DNA of 47,694 nt from Fibrobacterota bacterium. Lineage in GTDB: Bacteria > Fibrobacterota > Fibrobacteria > UBA11236. Below the pieces are notes generated by a model, which saw only the letters and a list, made by a program, of their open reading frames with translations, was not told where the DNA came from and made no database searches. This document shows positions 33,246 through 41,330 of this stretch, piece after piece. Every line of letters begins with the position of its first letter. Position 1 is the first letter of the stretch. The position numbers and the translations under genes are program-made. The stretch is taken from the NCBI GenBank assembly GCA_028287505.1, contig JAQBPN010000070.1, forward strand, positions 67,671 through 115,364. Direction: 5' to 3'.

Positions 33246-33331
33246 AATCTTTCCCCGAGGGCCGTAGCCTCATAATCCGCACTCTCTCCCGATCACTCTT
33301 CATCCCCGCGCACAGCCAACGGAGGTCCTGA

Positions 33332-34834
33332 ATGGCTCTTCTCGACGATCTCCTCAAGCCCATAAGCGACGCGTCCTTTTGCGGCGAAGACGGCAGTTAC
33401 GATCCGGATTTCGAAGCGGCCCGCATGGAAGCGGACAAAAGCACGGAAAACGATTACGCGGTGATGGAAGAAACCTCCAAACGCTTCCTCCTGAAAAAAT
33501 CCAAGGACATGCGCGCCCTGGGTTATCTGACCTTGGCTTCGGCCATGAACACGGGCCTGGACGACTTCGCCGAAGCCATCCAGGGCTACTGCAAACTGGT
33601 GATGGAACATTGGGACGACATCCATCCCAAGCGCCCCACCGCGCGCGCCAACGCCCTCAAGTGGCTGAACGGCGAACGCATCGTCTCCCTGCTGGGCGGC
33701 CTGGGCGGAAGCGGGACCTACGAGACGCTTTTGGCCGCCAGCGATTCGCTGACGGAACTGCGCACCTTTTGCGACCAGAAATTCCCGGAGAGCCCTCCCT
33801 CCTTCGGCGGATTCGCCAAGGTGGTGAAGGACTTCGCGGACAAGAACAAACCCAAGCCTGTCGAGGAGGCCAGAGAATCGGCCGCCGCTGCTCCCTCCGG
33901 GCCCGCGGGCATCGCCTCGGTCGACGACGCGTTCATGTCCATCCAGAACGGCGCCTTTTTCCTGCTGGAAGACAGCCGGACCGGCGCCATGTCCTATCGC
34001 CTCATCCGCATGCTCAAGTGGGAACCCCTGCGCGAGGCCCCGCCGGCCACGGGCGGCAAGACCATGGTGCCGGCCCCGTATCCCACCACTCTGGAAGCCT
34101 ATCGGAACATGTTCCAGAACTCCGAATGGCCCGACCTGGCCAAGAACGGCGAGGAGGCATTCTCCGGGGACGGCATGCTTTTCTGGCTGGACCTGCAGCG
34201 TTACATCTGCTCCGCCCTGGTGGCCCTGGGTCCGGAATACGCCGCCTGCTCCAAAGCCGTCCGCATGGAATTGGCCCTGCTCCTAAGCCGGATTCCCAAT
34301 TTGGCGAATCTCAGCTTTGACGATGGAACGCCTTTCGCCGACCCGCTCACCCAGGAATGGATCCAGACCGACGTACTTTCGGCCTTGGGCGGCGGCGGAG
34401 GCGGCGGACCCGCCCCCATCAAGAAAAAAGGGGATGTAGGGGAGGAACAGAAACTGGCCAACGGTCTATTGGGCGAGGGCAAGTTGGAACCCGCTTTGCA
34501 AGTGCTGCGCACCGGCTTGGCCAATGATTCCAGCGAAAAGAACAATTTCGATCGCAAGCTGATCATGGCGGAATTGCTTTTTAAAGGCAATAAACCCCAT
34601 GTAGCCCGGTCCCTTCTGGAAGATCTGAAACATTCCATCGAAAGGTATTCCCTGGTGCGCTGGGACCCGGAGCTTTGCGTTTCCGTGTACTACCTGTCCC
34701 AAAAAGTTTACCTCACTTTGATGGCCTCGGCGGACGACGGGTTGAAGCCGATGTTGTACGAGAAAGCGCTTGAGATGCATACCCAAATTTCTAAATTGGA
34801 CCCGGTATTAGCCATCAGCGCGGACATCAAATAA
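33332..34834 (+). CDS. tssA: T6SS cap/baseplate protein TssA
   Basis: 500 residues. An ImpA_N domain covers about residues 5-115 (LLKPISDASFCGEDGSYD, FAEAIQGYCKLVMEHWDDIH). The central part has LIRMLKWEPLREAPPATGG, and a Gly-rich break (GGGGGGGPAPIKKKGD) precedes a C-terminal helical domain ending in VLAISADIK. TssA starts sheath polymerisation from the baseplate and may cap the far end. GGAGG stands 7 nt before the ATG. It follows the long inverted repeat, so its level may differ from tssM. Confidence 0.9.
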   Translation: MALLDDLLKPISDASFCGEDGSYDPDFEAARMEADKSTENDYAVMEETSKRFLLKKSKDMRALGYLTLASAMNTGLDDFAEAIQGYCKLVMEHWDDIHPKRPTARANALKWLNGERIVSLLGGLGGSGTYETLLAASDSLTELRTFCDQKFPESPPSFGGFAKVVKDFADKNKPKPVEEARESAAAAPSGPAGIASVDDAFMSIQNGAFFLLEDSRTGAMSYRLIRMLKWEPLREAPPATGGKTMVPAPYPTTLEAYRNMFQNSEWPDLAKNGEEAFSGDGMLFWLDLQRYICSALVALGPEYAACSKAVRMELALLLSRIPNLANLSFDDGTPFADPLTQEWIQTDVLSALGGGGGGGPAPIKKKGDVGEEQKLANGLLGEGKLEPALQVLRTGLANDSSEKNNFDRKLIMAELLFKGNKPHVARSLLEDLKHSIERYSLVRWDPELCVSVYYLSQKVYLTLMASADDGLKPMLYEKALEMHTQISKLDPVLAISADIK

Positions 34835-34840
34835 GTTTGC

Positions 34841-34846
34841 TACTTT
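34841..34846 (+). promoter_or_regulatory. -10 box before tssB
   Basis: TACTTT in AGTTTGCTACTTTAGC, 43 nt before the tssB ATG. It could raise sheath gene expression over that of the membrane complex. Confidence 0.5.
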
Positions 34847-34889
34847 AGCGGATCCATACTCTAAGCCCAAAAAAACCAGGAGACCAATC

Positions 34890-35405
34890 ATGGCCGGCAG
34901 TTTCCAAAACGAAATCCCCCCAGCGCGGGTCAATATCAAGCTGGATATCGATAAGGGCGGCGCCCAGAAAAAAATCGAACTCCCGTTCAAAATGTTGGTA
35001 ATGGGCGACTTCTCCCAGAAGGGCGACTCCGGCCGCCTTGTCGACAAGGAAAAGATCAACATCAACAAAGACAACTTCAATCAGGTGATGGAGTCTATGG
35101 ATCTCGGCCTCAACCTCAGCGTCGAGAACAAGATCAATCCGGGCGGCGGCGACATGAAGGTCGACCTGAAGTTCAAGAACATGAAGTCCTTCGATCCTCT
35201 CGAGATCGTCAAGCAGGTCCCGCAGCTTTCCAAGCTCCTGGCCGCGCGCAACCTGGTCAAGGATTTGAAATCCAACCTGATGGACAACAAAGAGTTCCGC
35301 AAGAAGCTCGAAGGCATCATGGCCGACAAGACCGCCATGGACAGCCTGGTGGCCGAGCTCGACAAGATCGTACCCATGGGCGACGACGATAAACCCGCCG
35401 CGTAA
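34890..35405 (+). CDS. tssB: T6SS contractile sheath small subunit TssB
   Basis: 171 residues, family length (VipA/ImpB). It has the typical start QNEIPPARVNIKLDI, then LPFKMLVMGDFSQK and the TssC-binding helix region (NLSVENKINPGG, FKNMKSFDPLEIVKQVPQL). TssB and TssC build the sheath that contracts around the Hcp tube. CAGGAG precedes the ATG. tssC follows after 30 bp. Confidence 0.95.
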   Translation: MAGSFQNEIPPARVNIKLDIDKGGAQKKIELPFKMLVMGDFSQKGDSGRLVDKEKININKDNFNQVMESMDLGLNLSVENKINPGGGDMKVDLKFKNMKSFDPLEIVKQVPQLSKLLAARNLVKDLKSNLMDNKEFRKKLEGIMADKTAMDSLVAELDKIVPMGDDDKPAA

Positions 35406-35435
35406 ACATCCAGGAATAAGGAAGTAGGAGCACAC

Positions 35436-36929
35436 ATGGCAGAGGAAAAGAAATCCCTAGTCAACGAAATCCTGGAGTTCATGGATATCAAGGCGGCGCC
35501 CGATAAGCCCGTCGATCTCCTCCAGTTCCGCGAAGAATCCGACATCGCCGAGGTGGAAGCCAACAAGCGCATCACCGCGGCCCTGCGCGTCTTCATCGGC
35601 GCCGTTTCCGAAGGCACCCAGTCCTTCGACAAGATCGACAAGACCATGCTGGACCAGCAGATCGCCGTCATCGACGAAAAGATCTCGGCCCAGCTGGACG
35701 CGATCCTGCACCATCCCGAATTGCAGAAGCTGGAATCGGCCTGGAAGGGCCTGAAGTTCCTGGTCGACAGGACCGACTTCCGCAAGAACATCAAGATCGA
35801 GGTTCTGGATATCTCCAAGCAGGCCCTGCTGGAAGACTTCGAGGATTCCCCCGAGACCATCCAGACGGGTATGTACAAGCATATCTACACCCAGGAATAC
35901 GACACCCCGGGCGGCGAGCCCGTCGGCGCCATCATTTCCAACTACGAGTTCACGTCCAAGCCGCAGGACATCAGCCTGCTCCAGAACGTGTCCAAGATCT
36001 CCGCTTCCGCGCATTGCCCCTTCATCGGGTCGGTGGGCGCCCAGTTCTTCAACCGCAAGACGGCGCAGGAACTGCCCGCCATCGAGGATCTGGCCAACTA
36101 CATGGAACGCGCCGAGTACCTGAAGTGGAAAGCTTTCCGCGAATCGGAAGACGCCCGCTACGTAGGCCTGGTGCTTCCCCGCTTCCTGCTCCGCCTCCCG
36201 TACGGTCCGGACACCATTCCCGTCAAGGAATTCGTGTACAAGGAAAAGGTCACGGGCGATCAGCATGACAAGTATCTCTGGGGCAACGCCACGTTCTCCA
36301 TGGCCGCCAACCTGTCCCGCGCCTTCGCCGAAAACGGCTGGTGCGTAGGCATCCGCGGCCCGGAGGCCGGAGGCAAGGTCGAGGATCTGCCCATCCATCT
36401 GTACGATGTGGGCAAGGGGAACCAGATGAAGATTCCCACGGAAATCCTCATCCCGGAAACCCGCGAGTTCGAGTTCGCGAACCAGGGCTTCATCCCCCTG
36501 AGCTTCTACAAGAACCGCAACTACGCTTGCTTCTTCTCGGCCAACTCGTCCCAGAAGCCGCAGCTGTACGATGACCCCAACGTCACCGCCAACAGCCGCA
36601 TCAACTCGCGCCTGCCGTACATCTTCCTGAGTTCCCGCGTCGCGCATTACCTCAAGGTCATCCAACGCGAGAATATCGGCGCCACCAAGAACGCCGCCGT
36701 GCTCCAGGACGAGTTGAACAACTGGATCAAGGGTCTGGTTACGGAAATGAAGAACCCCAGCCCGGCAGTCGCCGCCCAGCGTCCGCTGAGCGCCGCCGAA
36801 GTCAAGGTCAGCGAAATCGCCGACAATCCCGGTTTCTATCGGGTTACGATGGCGATCAGCCCCCATTTCCAGGTCGAAGGCATCGACGTCAATCTGCAGA
36901 TGGTTTCCCAGATGCCGAAAGGCAAGTAA
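35436..36929 (+). CDS. tssC: T6SS contractile sheath large subunit TssC
   Basis: 497 residues, normal for TssC (VipB/ImpC). Hallmarks are LDAILHHPELQKLESAWKGL, GEPVGAIISNYEF, RFLLRLPYG and FCVGI-type WCVGIRGPEAGGKVEDLP, with the C-terminal MVSQMPK. It pairs with TssB to form the sheath. GGAAGTAGGAG lies just upstream. A strong terminator follows the stop at 36956, so the hcp gene needs its own promoter. Confidence 0.96.
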   Translation: MAEEKKSLVNEILEFMDIKAAPDKPVDLLQFREESDIAEVEANKRITAALRVFIGAVSEGTQSFDKIDKTMLDQQIAVIDEKISAQLDAILHHPELQKLESAWKGLKFLVDRTDFRKNIKIEVLDISKQALLEDFEDSPETIQTGMYKHIYTQEYDTPGGEPVGAIISNYEFTSKPQDISLLQNVSKISASAHCPFIGSVGAQFFNRKTAQELPAIEDLANYMERAEYLKWKAFRESEDARYVGLVLPRFLLRLPYGPDTIPVKEFVYKEKVTGDQHDKYLWGNATFSMAANLSRAFAENGWCVGIRGPEAGGKVEDLPIHLYDVGKGNQMKIPTEILIPETREFEFANQGFIPLSFYKNRNYACFFSANSSQKPQLYDDPNVTANSRINSRLPYIFLSSRVAHYLKVIQRENIGATKNAAVLQDELNNWIKGLVTEMKNPSPAVAAQRPLSAAEVKVSEIADNPGFYRVTMAISPHFQVEGIDVNLQMVSQMPKGK

Positions 36930-36955
36930 GACCTTTCAGGATCTCTGTTTTCTCG

Positions 36956-36979
36956 GGCGCCCCAAAAGGGCGCCTTTTT
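36956..36979 (+). terminator. Terminator after tssC
   Basis: GGCGCCC-CAAAA-GGGCGCC followed by TTTTT, 27 nt after the tssC stop. It ends the tssK-tssC unit or lowers read-through. Confidence 0.88.
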
Positions 36980-36992
36980 CTTTGCCCTGTTT

Positions 36993-37147
36993 CGTCGGGC
37001 GTACAGGCGGCCCTCCTGGAGCCGCTGCTGCGCCCTTCGGCGTCGGGTGTCGGGCGCAAATCAAAGAAAATGCACACATTTTCCCATATTTACGCCCGAC
37101 ACCCGACGGAGACTATGCGGTATGGAACCAACGGTCTACGCCCGACG
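36993..37147. repeat. Nested inverted repeats between tssC and hcp
   Basis: Inner arms CGTCGGGTGTCGGGCG (37041-37056) and CGCCCGACACCCGACG (37093-37108) pair perfectly over 16 bp. Outer arms CGTCGGGCGTA (36993-37003) and TACGCCCGACG (37137-37147) pair perfectly over 11 bp. The core heptamer GTCGGGC is the same as in the tssM-tssA gap. The gap of 399 bp (36930-37328) otherwise holds the terminator and the hcp promoter. Confidence 0.9.
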
Positions 37148-37278
37148 GAGACCCAATGAAAAAGGACCTCTGACACATCCCCGGGGATCATTCGTCACAC
37201 TGAGGGTGCCCGTGTGAGCCTCCTCACAGACTCTGATTCGCCGAAGGATTAACTTATAAGCGTATGACAAGGAAGTGC

Positions 37279-37284
37279 TATATT
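37279..37284 (+). promoter_or_regulatory. -10 box of hcp
   Basis: TATATT in AAGTGCTATATTTCC, 45 nt before the ATG. It gives hcp its own transcript after the terminator and inverted repeats. Confidence 0.55.
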
Positions 37285-37328
37285 TCCACATACGAGAAAC
37301 CCTCTCACTCACTACAAGGAGTAGTAAC

Positions 37329-37817
37329 ATGGCGTTGAATGCATACCTCAAACTCAAGGGACAGAAATCGGGCGACATCAAGGGCTCGGTCACGCAAAAG
37401 GGACGCGAAGACAGCGTCATGGTGATCGCCGTGTCCCATGAAATCATCTCCCCCCGCGATGCCGCATCCGGCCTGCCCACGGGCAAGCGCATGCACAAGC
37501 CTTTCATCATCACCAAGGAAATGGACAAGGCGACCCCGCTCTTGTACAACGTTCTCACCAAGAACGAGAACATCACGGAAATGCACGTGGACTTCTTCCG
37601 CCCGGACAAGGGTGGCGTGGAAACCAAGGCTTACACCATCAAGCTGACCAACGCCAACATCTCCTCCATCGACTTCCGCATGGCCAACAACAAGCATCCG
37701 GATCTGATGAAGTTCGCCGAATACGAAGAAGTGGCCTTCACGTACCAGAAAATCGAATGGACCTGGCACGCCGGCAACATCATGGCGGACGACGACTGGG
37801 AAGCCCCGGCGACCTGA
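37329..37817 (+). CDS. hcp: T6SS tube protein Hcp (TssD)
   Basis: 162 residues, the usual Hcp length. Pattern LNAYLKLKGQKSGDIKGSV, EDSVMVIAVSHEIISPRDA, HKPFIITKEMDKATPLL, FFRPDKGGVETKAYTIKLTN and FTYQKIEWTWHAG. Hexamers of Hcp form the tube driven out by sheath contraction, and carry small effectors. AAGGAG stands 9 nt before the ATG. It lies in its own transcription unit after a terminator, so high output independent of the structural genes is plausible. No C-terminal effector extension is seen. Confidence 0.96.
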   Translation: MALNAYLKLKGQKSGDIKGSVTQKGREDSVMVIAVSHEIISPRDAASGLPTGKRMHKPFIITKEMDKATPLLYNVLTKNENITEMHVDFFRPDKGGVETKAYTIKLTNANISSIDFRMANNKHPDLMKFAEYEEVAFTYQKIEWTWHAGNIMADDDWEAPAT

Positions 37818-37890
37818 TTTCCGACGCATTTTGACTTCAACGCCAGGGCCGGAGGGACTTCCTTCCGGCCTTAGCTTTTCCGGTATTTGC

Positions 37891-37896
37891 TACCTT
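37891..37896 (+). promoter_or_regulatory. -10 box, leaderless start of tssE
   Basis: TACCTT in TATTTGCTACCTTAATCCCCATG ends 7 nt before the tssE ATG; no Shine-Dalgarno lies between. Confidence 0.55.
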
Positions 37897-37903
37897 AATC
37901 CCC

Positions 37904-38344
37904 ATGGCGGGAACCCCTTCATTTCTCCCCGAAAGCCTGTTCGAGAAACTCGCGGACCAATACGCGGACGGAACCGCCATCAGCGCCGTTCCCCAGGCCT
38001 ATCGCCGGGCGAAAAGCATCGCCGACCATCTCTGGCGCATGTTCAACACCCGCCAGGGTTCCATCCCCCACATGGCCGACTACGGGCTTCCCGACATCAC
38101 GGAAATCTACCGCAAGCTTCCGGCCAGCCTCAAGGAGCTGGAAACCACCCTGCTGACCCTGGTCACCAAGTACGAGCCCCGCCTGGAACGGGTGCGCATC
38201 CGTCCCCTGCCCACGGCGCCCACCGATTTCCGCCTCAGCTTCGAACTGAGCGCCACCGTGCGCGGCGGCGAACGCATTTCCTTCCAGACCAACTTCCATA
38301 CCAGCGGTGAAACCAACGTCCAGCCCTTGAAGGCGAGGACCTGA
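37904..38344 (+). CDS. tssE: T6SS baseplate gp25-like protein TssE
   Basis: 146 residues, homologous to phage gp25 lysozyme-like wedge proteins. It begins GTPSFLPESLFEKLADQY, then HLWRMFNTRQGSIPHMADYGLPDI, the gp25 core, and closes with the beta pattern RVRIRPLPTAPTDFRLSFEL. TssE fixes the first sheath ring on the baseplate. It starts without a ribosome site just after a -10 box, so tssE-tssF-tssG probably form a separate unit. Confidence 0.93.
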   Translation: MAGTPSFLPESLFEKLADQYADGTAISAVPQAYRRAKSIADHLWRMFNTRQGSIPHMADYGLPDITEIYRKLPASLKELETTLLTLVTKYEPRLERVRIRPLPTAPTDFRLSFELSATVRGGERISFQTNFHTSGETNVQPLKART

Positions 38345-38366
38345 GGCCCACCGGCCCGGAGGCGCC

Positions 38367-40118
38367 ATGTCCGATTTCGAAAAGTTCTACGACGAGGAAC
38401 TCCGCTTCCTGATGGAAGGGGGCCAGGAATTCGCCGAGGCCTTCCCGGAACGTGCGCGTTACCTGAACATCACCACCATCGAGGACCGCGACCCGTATGT
38501 CGAGCGGCTCTTCGAAGGTTTCGCCTTCCTTACCGGCCGCATCCGCCAGAAGCTCGAGGACGATTTCCCCGAGTTCTCGCAGAACCTGATGGAAATGGTG
38601 GATCCGGCCTTTCTGCGCTGCATCCCGTCCCTGGCCATGCTGCAAATCGCCTTCCGCGCGAACATGCTGCCCAAGCCGTACGTGATCCCGCGCGGCACCA
38701 TTTTCCTTTCCAATCCGGTGGGAGCGGAAATGGCCATCTGCCGTTTCCAGAGCACCCAGGATGTCACCGTCTATCCCTTTACCCTGTCCGGCGCGGACGC
38801 CTTGCATCACCCCGTCTGGGGCGAAGGCTTCAAGCTGTCCTTCCAGATGGATCCGGGGGCCGATCCCGCGCAATTGGACATTCCCGATTTGGCCATCTTC
38901 CTGCACGGCGAGCGCTCCCTGGGTTATTTCCTGCACCATTTTTTCACCGACAAGATTTCCAAGGTCGTGCTGGAGGGCGAAGGCTATTCCCAGGTCCTGG
39001 GCGGCCAGGAGCTGGTGGAACCCGGCGGCTTCGGCGAGAACGAAAGCCTGCTGCCGCATCTGGATAATTCCTTCGAAGGCAGCCGCTTCCTCCAGGAGTT
39101 TTTCGCCTTCGAGGAAAAATTCCGCTTCATCCGCATCAAGGGCCTCAACCGCGTCACGGAGATGCCGGACAACAGCCGCTTCTCGGTGAGCTTTTTCTTC
39201 AAGGAAGCCGTGCCGGAAGGCAAGCGCGTCAAGCCCGAGAACTTCCGCCTGTTCGCGACGCCGGTGGTGAACCTGTACCAGACCCAGGCGGAACCGGTCA
39301 ATCTGAACCACAAGCATTTCGAATATCCCCTCTACGCGGATTCCCGCCGCAAGATGGAGATTTACGAAGTGCAAACCGTGACCGGTATCGACAAGAACAC
39401 CGGGGCCCAGCGGCCTTTCCACAAGTTCAACGAGTTCCGCCACCAGCTGCTGGCCAAGGGCGGCGAGGCGGAGGACTCCTTTTTCCAGGTGCGCCAGGAA
39501 ATGCAGGGCAAGAACCGCTTCCAGACATACCTGTCGGTGGGCACCCACAAGAAGGTCGAGGAATTGACGGAAGAATTCCTCTCCGTGACCATCCTGGCCA
39601 CCAACGGAACCATCCCGCGCGAGGATATCCTGGAAAACGGAATCGTGAATCCGGCCGCGGGTTTCCCCACCTTTTGCAGCTTCAGCAATTTCACCCGGCC
39701 CACGGTGCCGGTCTACCCGCCCAAGTCCGAACATTACCTGTGGTACGTGCTTTCCCATATGAACATGAACTACCGGTCCCTGTGCCAGAAGGGGAACCTG
39801 AAAGAGGTGCTTTCCCTCTACGATTGGACCCATAGCGCGGTGAACAAGAAGCTTATCGACGGCGTGGTGGGCGCGACCGCGGGCAAGCGGAATTTCCTGC
39901 TGGAATCCCAGCTGGTCTCCGGAGCCGAAATCACGGTCGAGATCCGCGACGGCGCCTTTTCCGAACAGGGCGAACTGCATATCTTCGCCCGGGTGATGCT
40001 GGAGTTCTTCACGCAATACGCGTCCATCAACCATCTGGTTTCCCTCAAGGTGATGCTGCAGCCTTCGGGGAAAAGTTTCACCTTGGCGCCGCGTGAAGGC
40101 CGATGCCACTTAATCTGA
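38367..40118 (+). CDS. tssF: T6SS baseplate protein TssF
   Basis: 583 residues, full length (ImpG/VasA). The start FEKFYDEELRFLMEGGQEFA and the following ARYLNI and DPYVERLFEGFAFLTGRIRQ are diagnostic. Later EFPLYADSRRKMEIYEV-like (FEYPLYADSRRKMEIYEVQ) and the C-terminal ITVEIRDGAFSEQGELHIFA match. TssF forms the wedge with TssG and TssE around VgrG. GGAGG precedes the ATG. It overlaps tssG by 16 nt. Confidence 0.95.
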   Translation: MSDFEKFYDEELRFLMEGGQEFAEAFPERARYLNITTIEDRDPYVERLFEGFAFLTGRIRQKLEDDFPEFSQNLMEMVDPAFLRCIPSLAMLQIAFRANMLPKPYVIPRGTIFLSNPVGAEMAICRFQSTQDVTVYPFTLSGADALHHPVWGEGFKLSFQMDPGADPAQLDIPDLAIFLHGERSLGYFLHHFFTDKISKVVLEGEGYSQVLGGQELVEPGGFGENESLLPHLDNSFEGSRFLQEFFAFEEKFRFIRIKGLNRVTEMPDNSRFSVSFFFKEAVPEGKRVKPENFRLFATPVVNLYQTQAEPVNLNHKHFEYPLYADSRRKMEIYEVQTVTGIDKNTGAQRPFHKFNEFRHQLLAKGGEAEDSFFQVRQEMQGKNRFQTYLSVGTHKKVEELTEEFLSVTILATNGTIPREDILENGIVNPAAGFPTFCSFSNFTRPTVPVYPPKSEHYLWYVLSHMNMNYRSLCQKGNLKEVLSLYDWTHSAVNKKLIDGVVGATAGKRNFLLESQLVSGAEITVEIRDGAFSEQGELHIFARVMLEFFTQYASINHLVSLKVMLQPSGKSFTLAPREGRCHLI

Positions 40119-41260
40119 ACCGGTTCCTCCTCAAGGACGGGACCGAACTCAACTTCTTCCAGGCCGTGCACCTGCTGGAACGCCTGTTCCAGGATCAAGG
40201 CAAGCTGGGCACCGGGGACGACATGCGTTCGGAACCCGTGCGCTTCGAAACCCTGAACAGCCTGTCTTTTCCGCCCGGGGACGTGGCCGCGGTGCTGCCT
40301 CCCCTGTCCTTCCGCAACCAGGCCCTGGAACTGGATACCGCCAAGCGCGGGGATGAGCCTCCCCCGGACCCGGACGCCTTGCCTCCCGTCAAGGACCTGC
40401 TCAAGGCCGGCAACGGCCCTTTGCGGATGTCCCTCACGTTCATGGGCCTCTATGGGGTATCTTCGCCGCTACCCTCGTATTTCACCGATCCCATCACCCT
40501 GCGCAAGATCGAATATTTCGAACTGAAGAAGTTCCTGGACATCTTCACCCACCGGCTGTATTCCCTGTTCTACCGCTCCTGGAAGAAGTACCGCCACTAC
40601 GCGCAATACGATCCGAAGCGTCCCGACGACTATACGCTCCGCCTCTTGGCCTTGACCGGCCAATGGCCGCGCCGCAAAGGCAAGGCCCATGTCCAGGGCG
40701 AGTCCGCGGAATTCAACCTGCGGCGCATCCCTTACGCCCGCTTCCTGGGCAACCGGGTCCGCTCCGCCAAGGGGTTGCAGCAATTGCTGCGCGGGTACTT
40801 CGGCTTCGAGAAGGTGACGATCCGCCAGTTCGAATCGTCCTGGGTGGAGATCCCCGTCAAGGCCCGGTTGGGCGACGGCCTGGTGACCTTGGGCAAATCC
40901 ACCCGCCTGGGGGACCGCATGCAGGATCGCCTGTCCCGCTTCACCGTGGAGATAGGCCCCCTTCCCCGTTCCACCTTCAACTCCTTTCTCCCTTCCGAAC
41001 GCGAGATGCTGGGCGACAGCCTGGGGCGGAAACGAGGGGAAGGCGCCGCTGCCGCGCCCAAAGGCGCGGAGACGGGACTGCTCTCCCAGGTCCGCGAGAT
41101 CATCGACGCTTATTTGCGCGATCCGCTGGACTATCAGGTGAAGGTGATCCTGCAACCCGAACAGGACGAGATTCCCGCGCTGGGTTCCGAGCATGCCCGC
41201 ATGGGGATGGGAATCTGGCTGGGCGAGCGGCCCACGGGTGAAATCGCCTGCAGGCTTTAG
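40103..41260 (+). CDS. tssG: T6SS baseplate protein TssG
   Basis: 385 residues, slightly longer than many TssG (ImpH/VasB). It begins FFQAVHLLERLFQ and shows SLSFPPGDVAAV, MSLTFMGLYGVSSPLPSYFTD and HRLYSLFYRSWKKYR, all family marks. TssG dimerises and embraces TssF in the wedge. Coupled to tssF by overlap. It is the last T6SS gene; ClpV, VgrG, PAAR and effectors must lie elsewhere. Confidence 0.94.
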   Translation: MPLNLNRFLLKDGTELNFFQAVHLLERLFQDQGKLGTGDDMRSEPVRFETLNSLSFPPGDVAAVLPPLSFRNQALELDTAKRGDEPPPDPDALPPVKDLLKAGNGPLRMSLTFMGLYGVSSPLPSYFTDPITLRKIEYFELKKFLDIFTHRLYSLFYRSWKKYRHYAQYDPKRPDDYTLRLLALTGQWPRRKGKAHVQGESAEFNLRRIPYARFLGNRVRSAKGLQQLLRGYFGFEKVTIRQFESSWVEIPVKARLGDGLVTLGKSTRLGDRMQDRLSRFTVEIGPLPRSTFNSFLPSEREMLGDSLGRKRGEGAAAAPKGAETGLLSQVREIIDAYLRDPLDYQVKVILQPEQDEIPALGSEHARMGMGIWLGERPTGEIACRL

Positions 41261-41292
41261 TAAGTAGAGAATGGATTTTCCGATTTTCCTAG

Positions 41293-41298
41293 TATATT
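41293..41298 (+). promoter_or_regulatory. -10 box of the sugar ABC importer operon
   Basis: TATATT in CCTAGTATATTAGC, 32 nt before the ATG of the binding protein, which also has a CTGGAG ribosome site. Confidence 0.5.
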
Positions 41299-41330
41299 AG
41301 CACCGTTTCAACGCTCTGGAGACCATAGGC

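Noticed and set aside
35457-36866. 469-residue minus-strand frame opposite tssC, and a similar one at 38235-40109 opposite tssF
   Set aside because: Both lie fully within strongly supported T6SS genes and show no recognisable domain.
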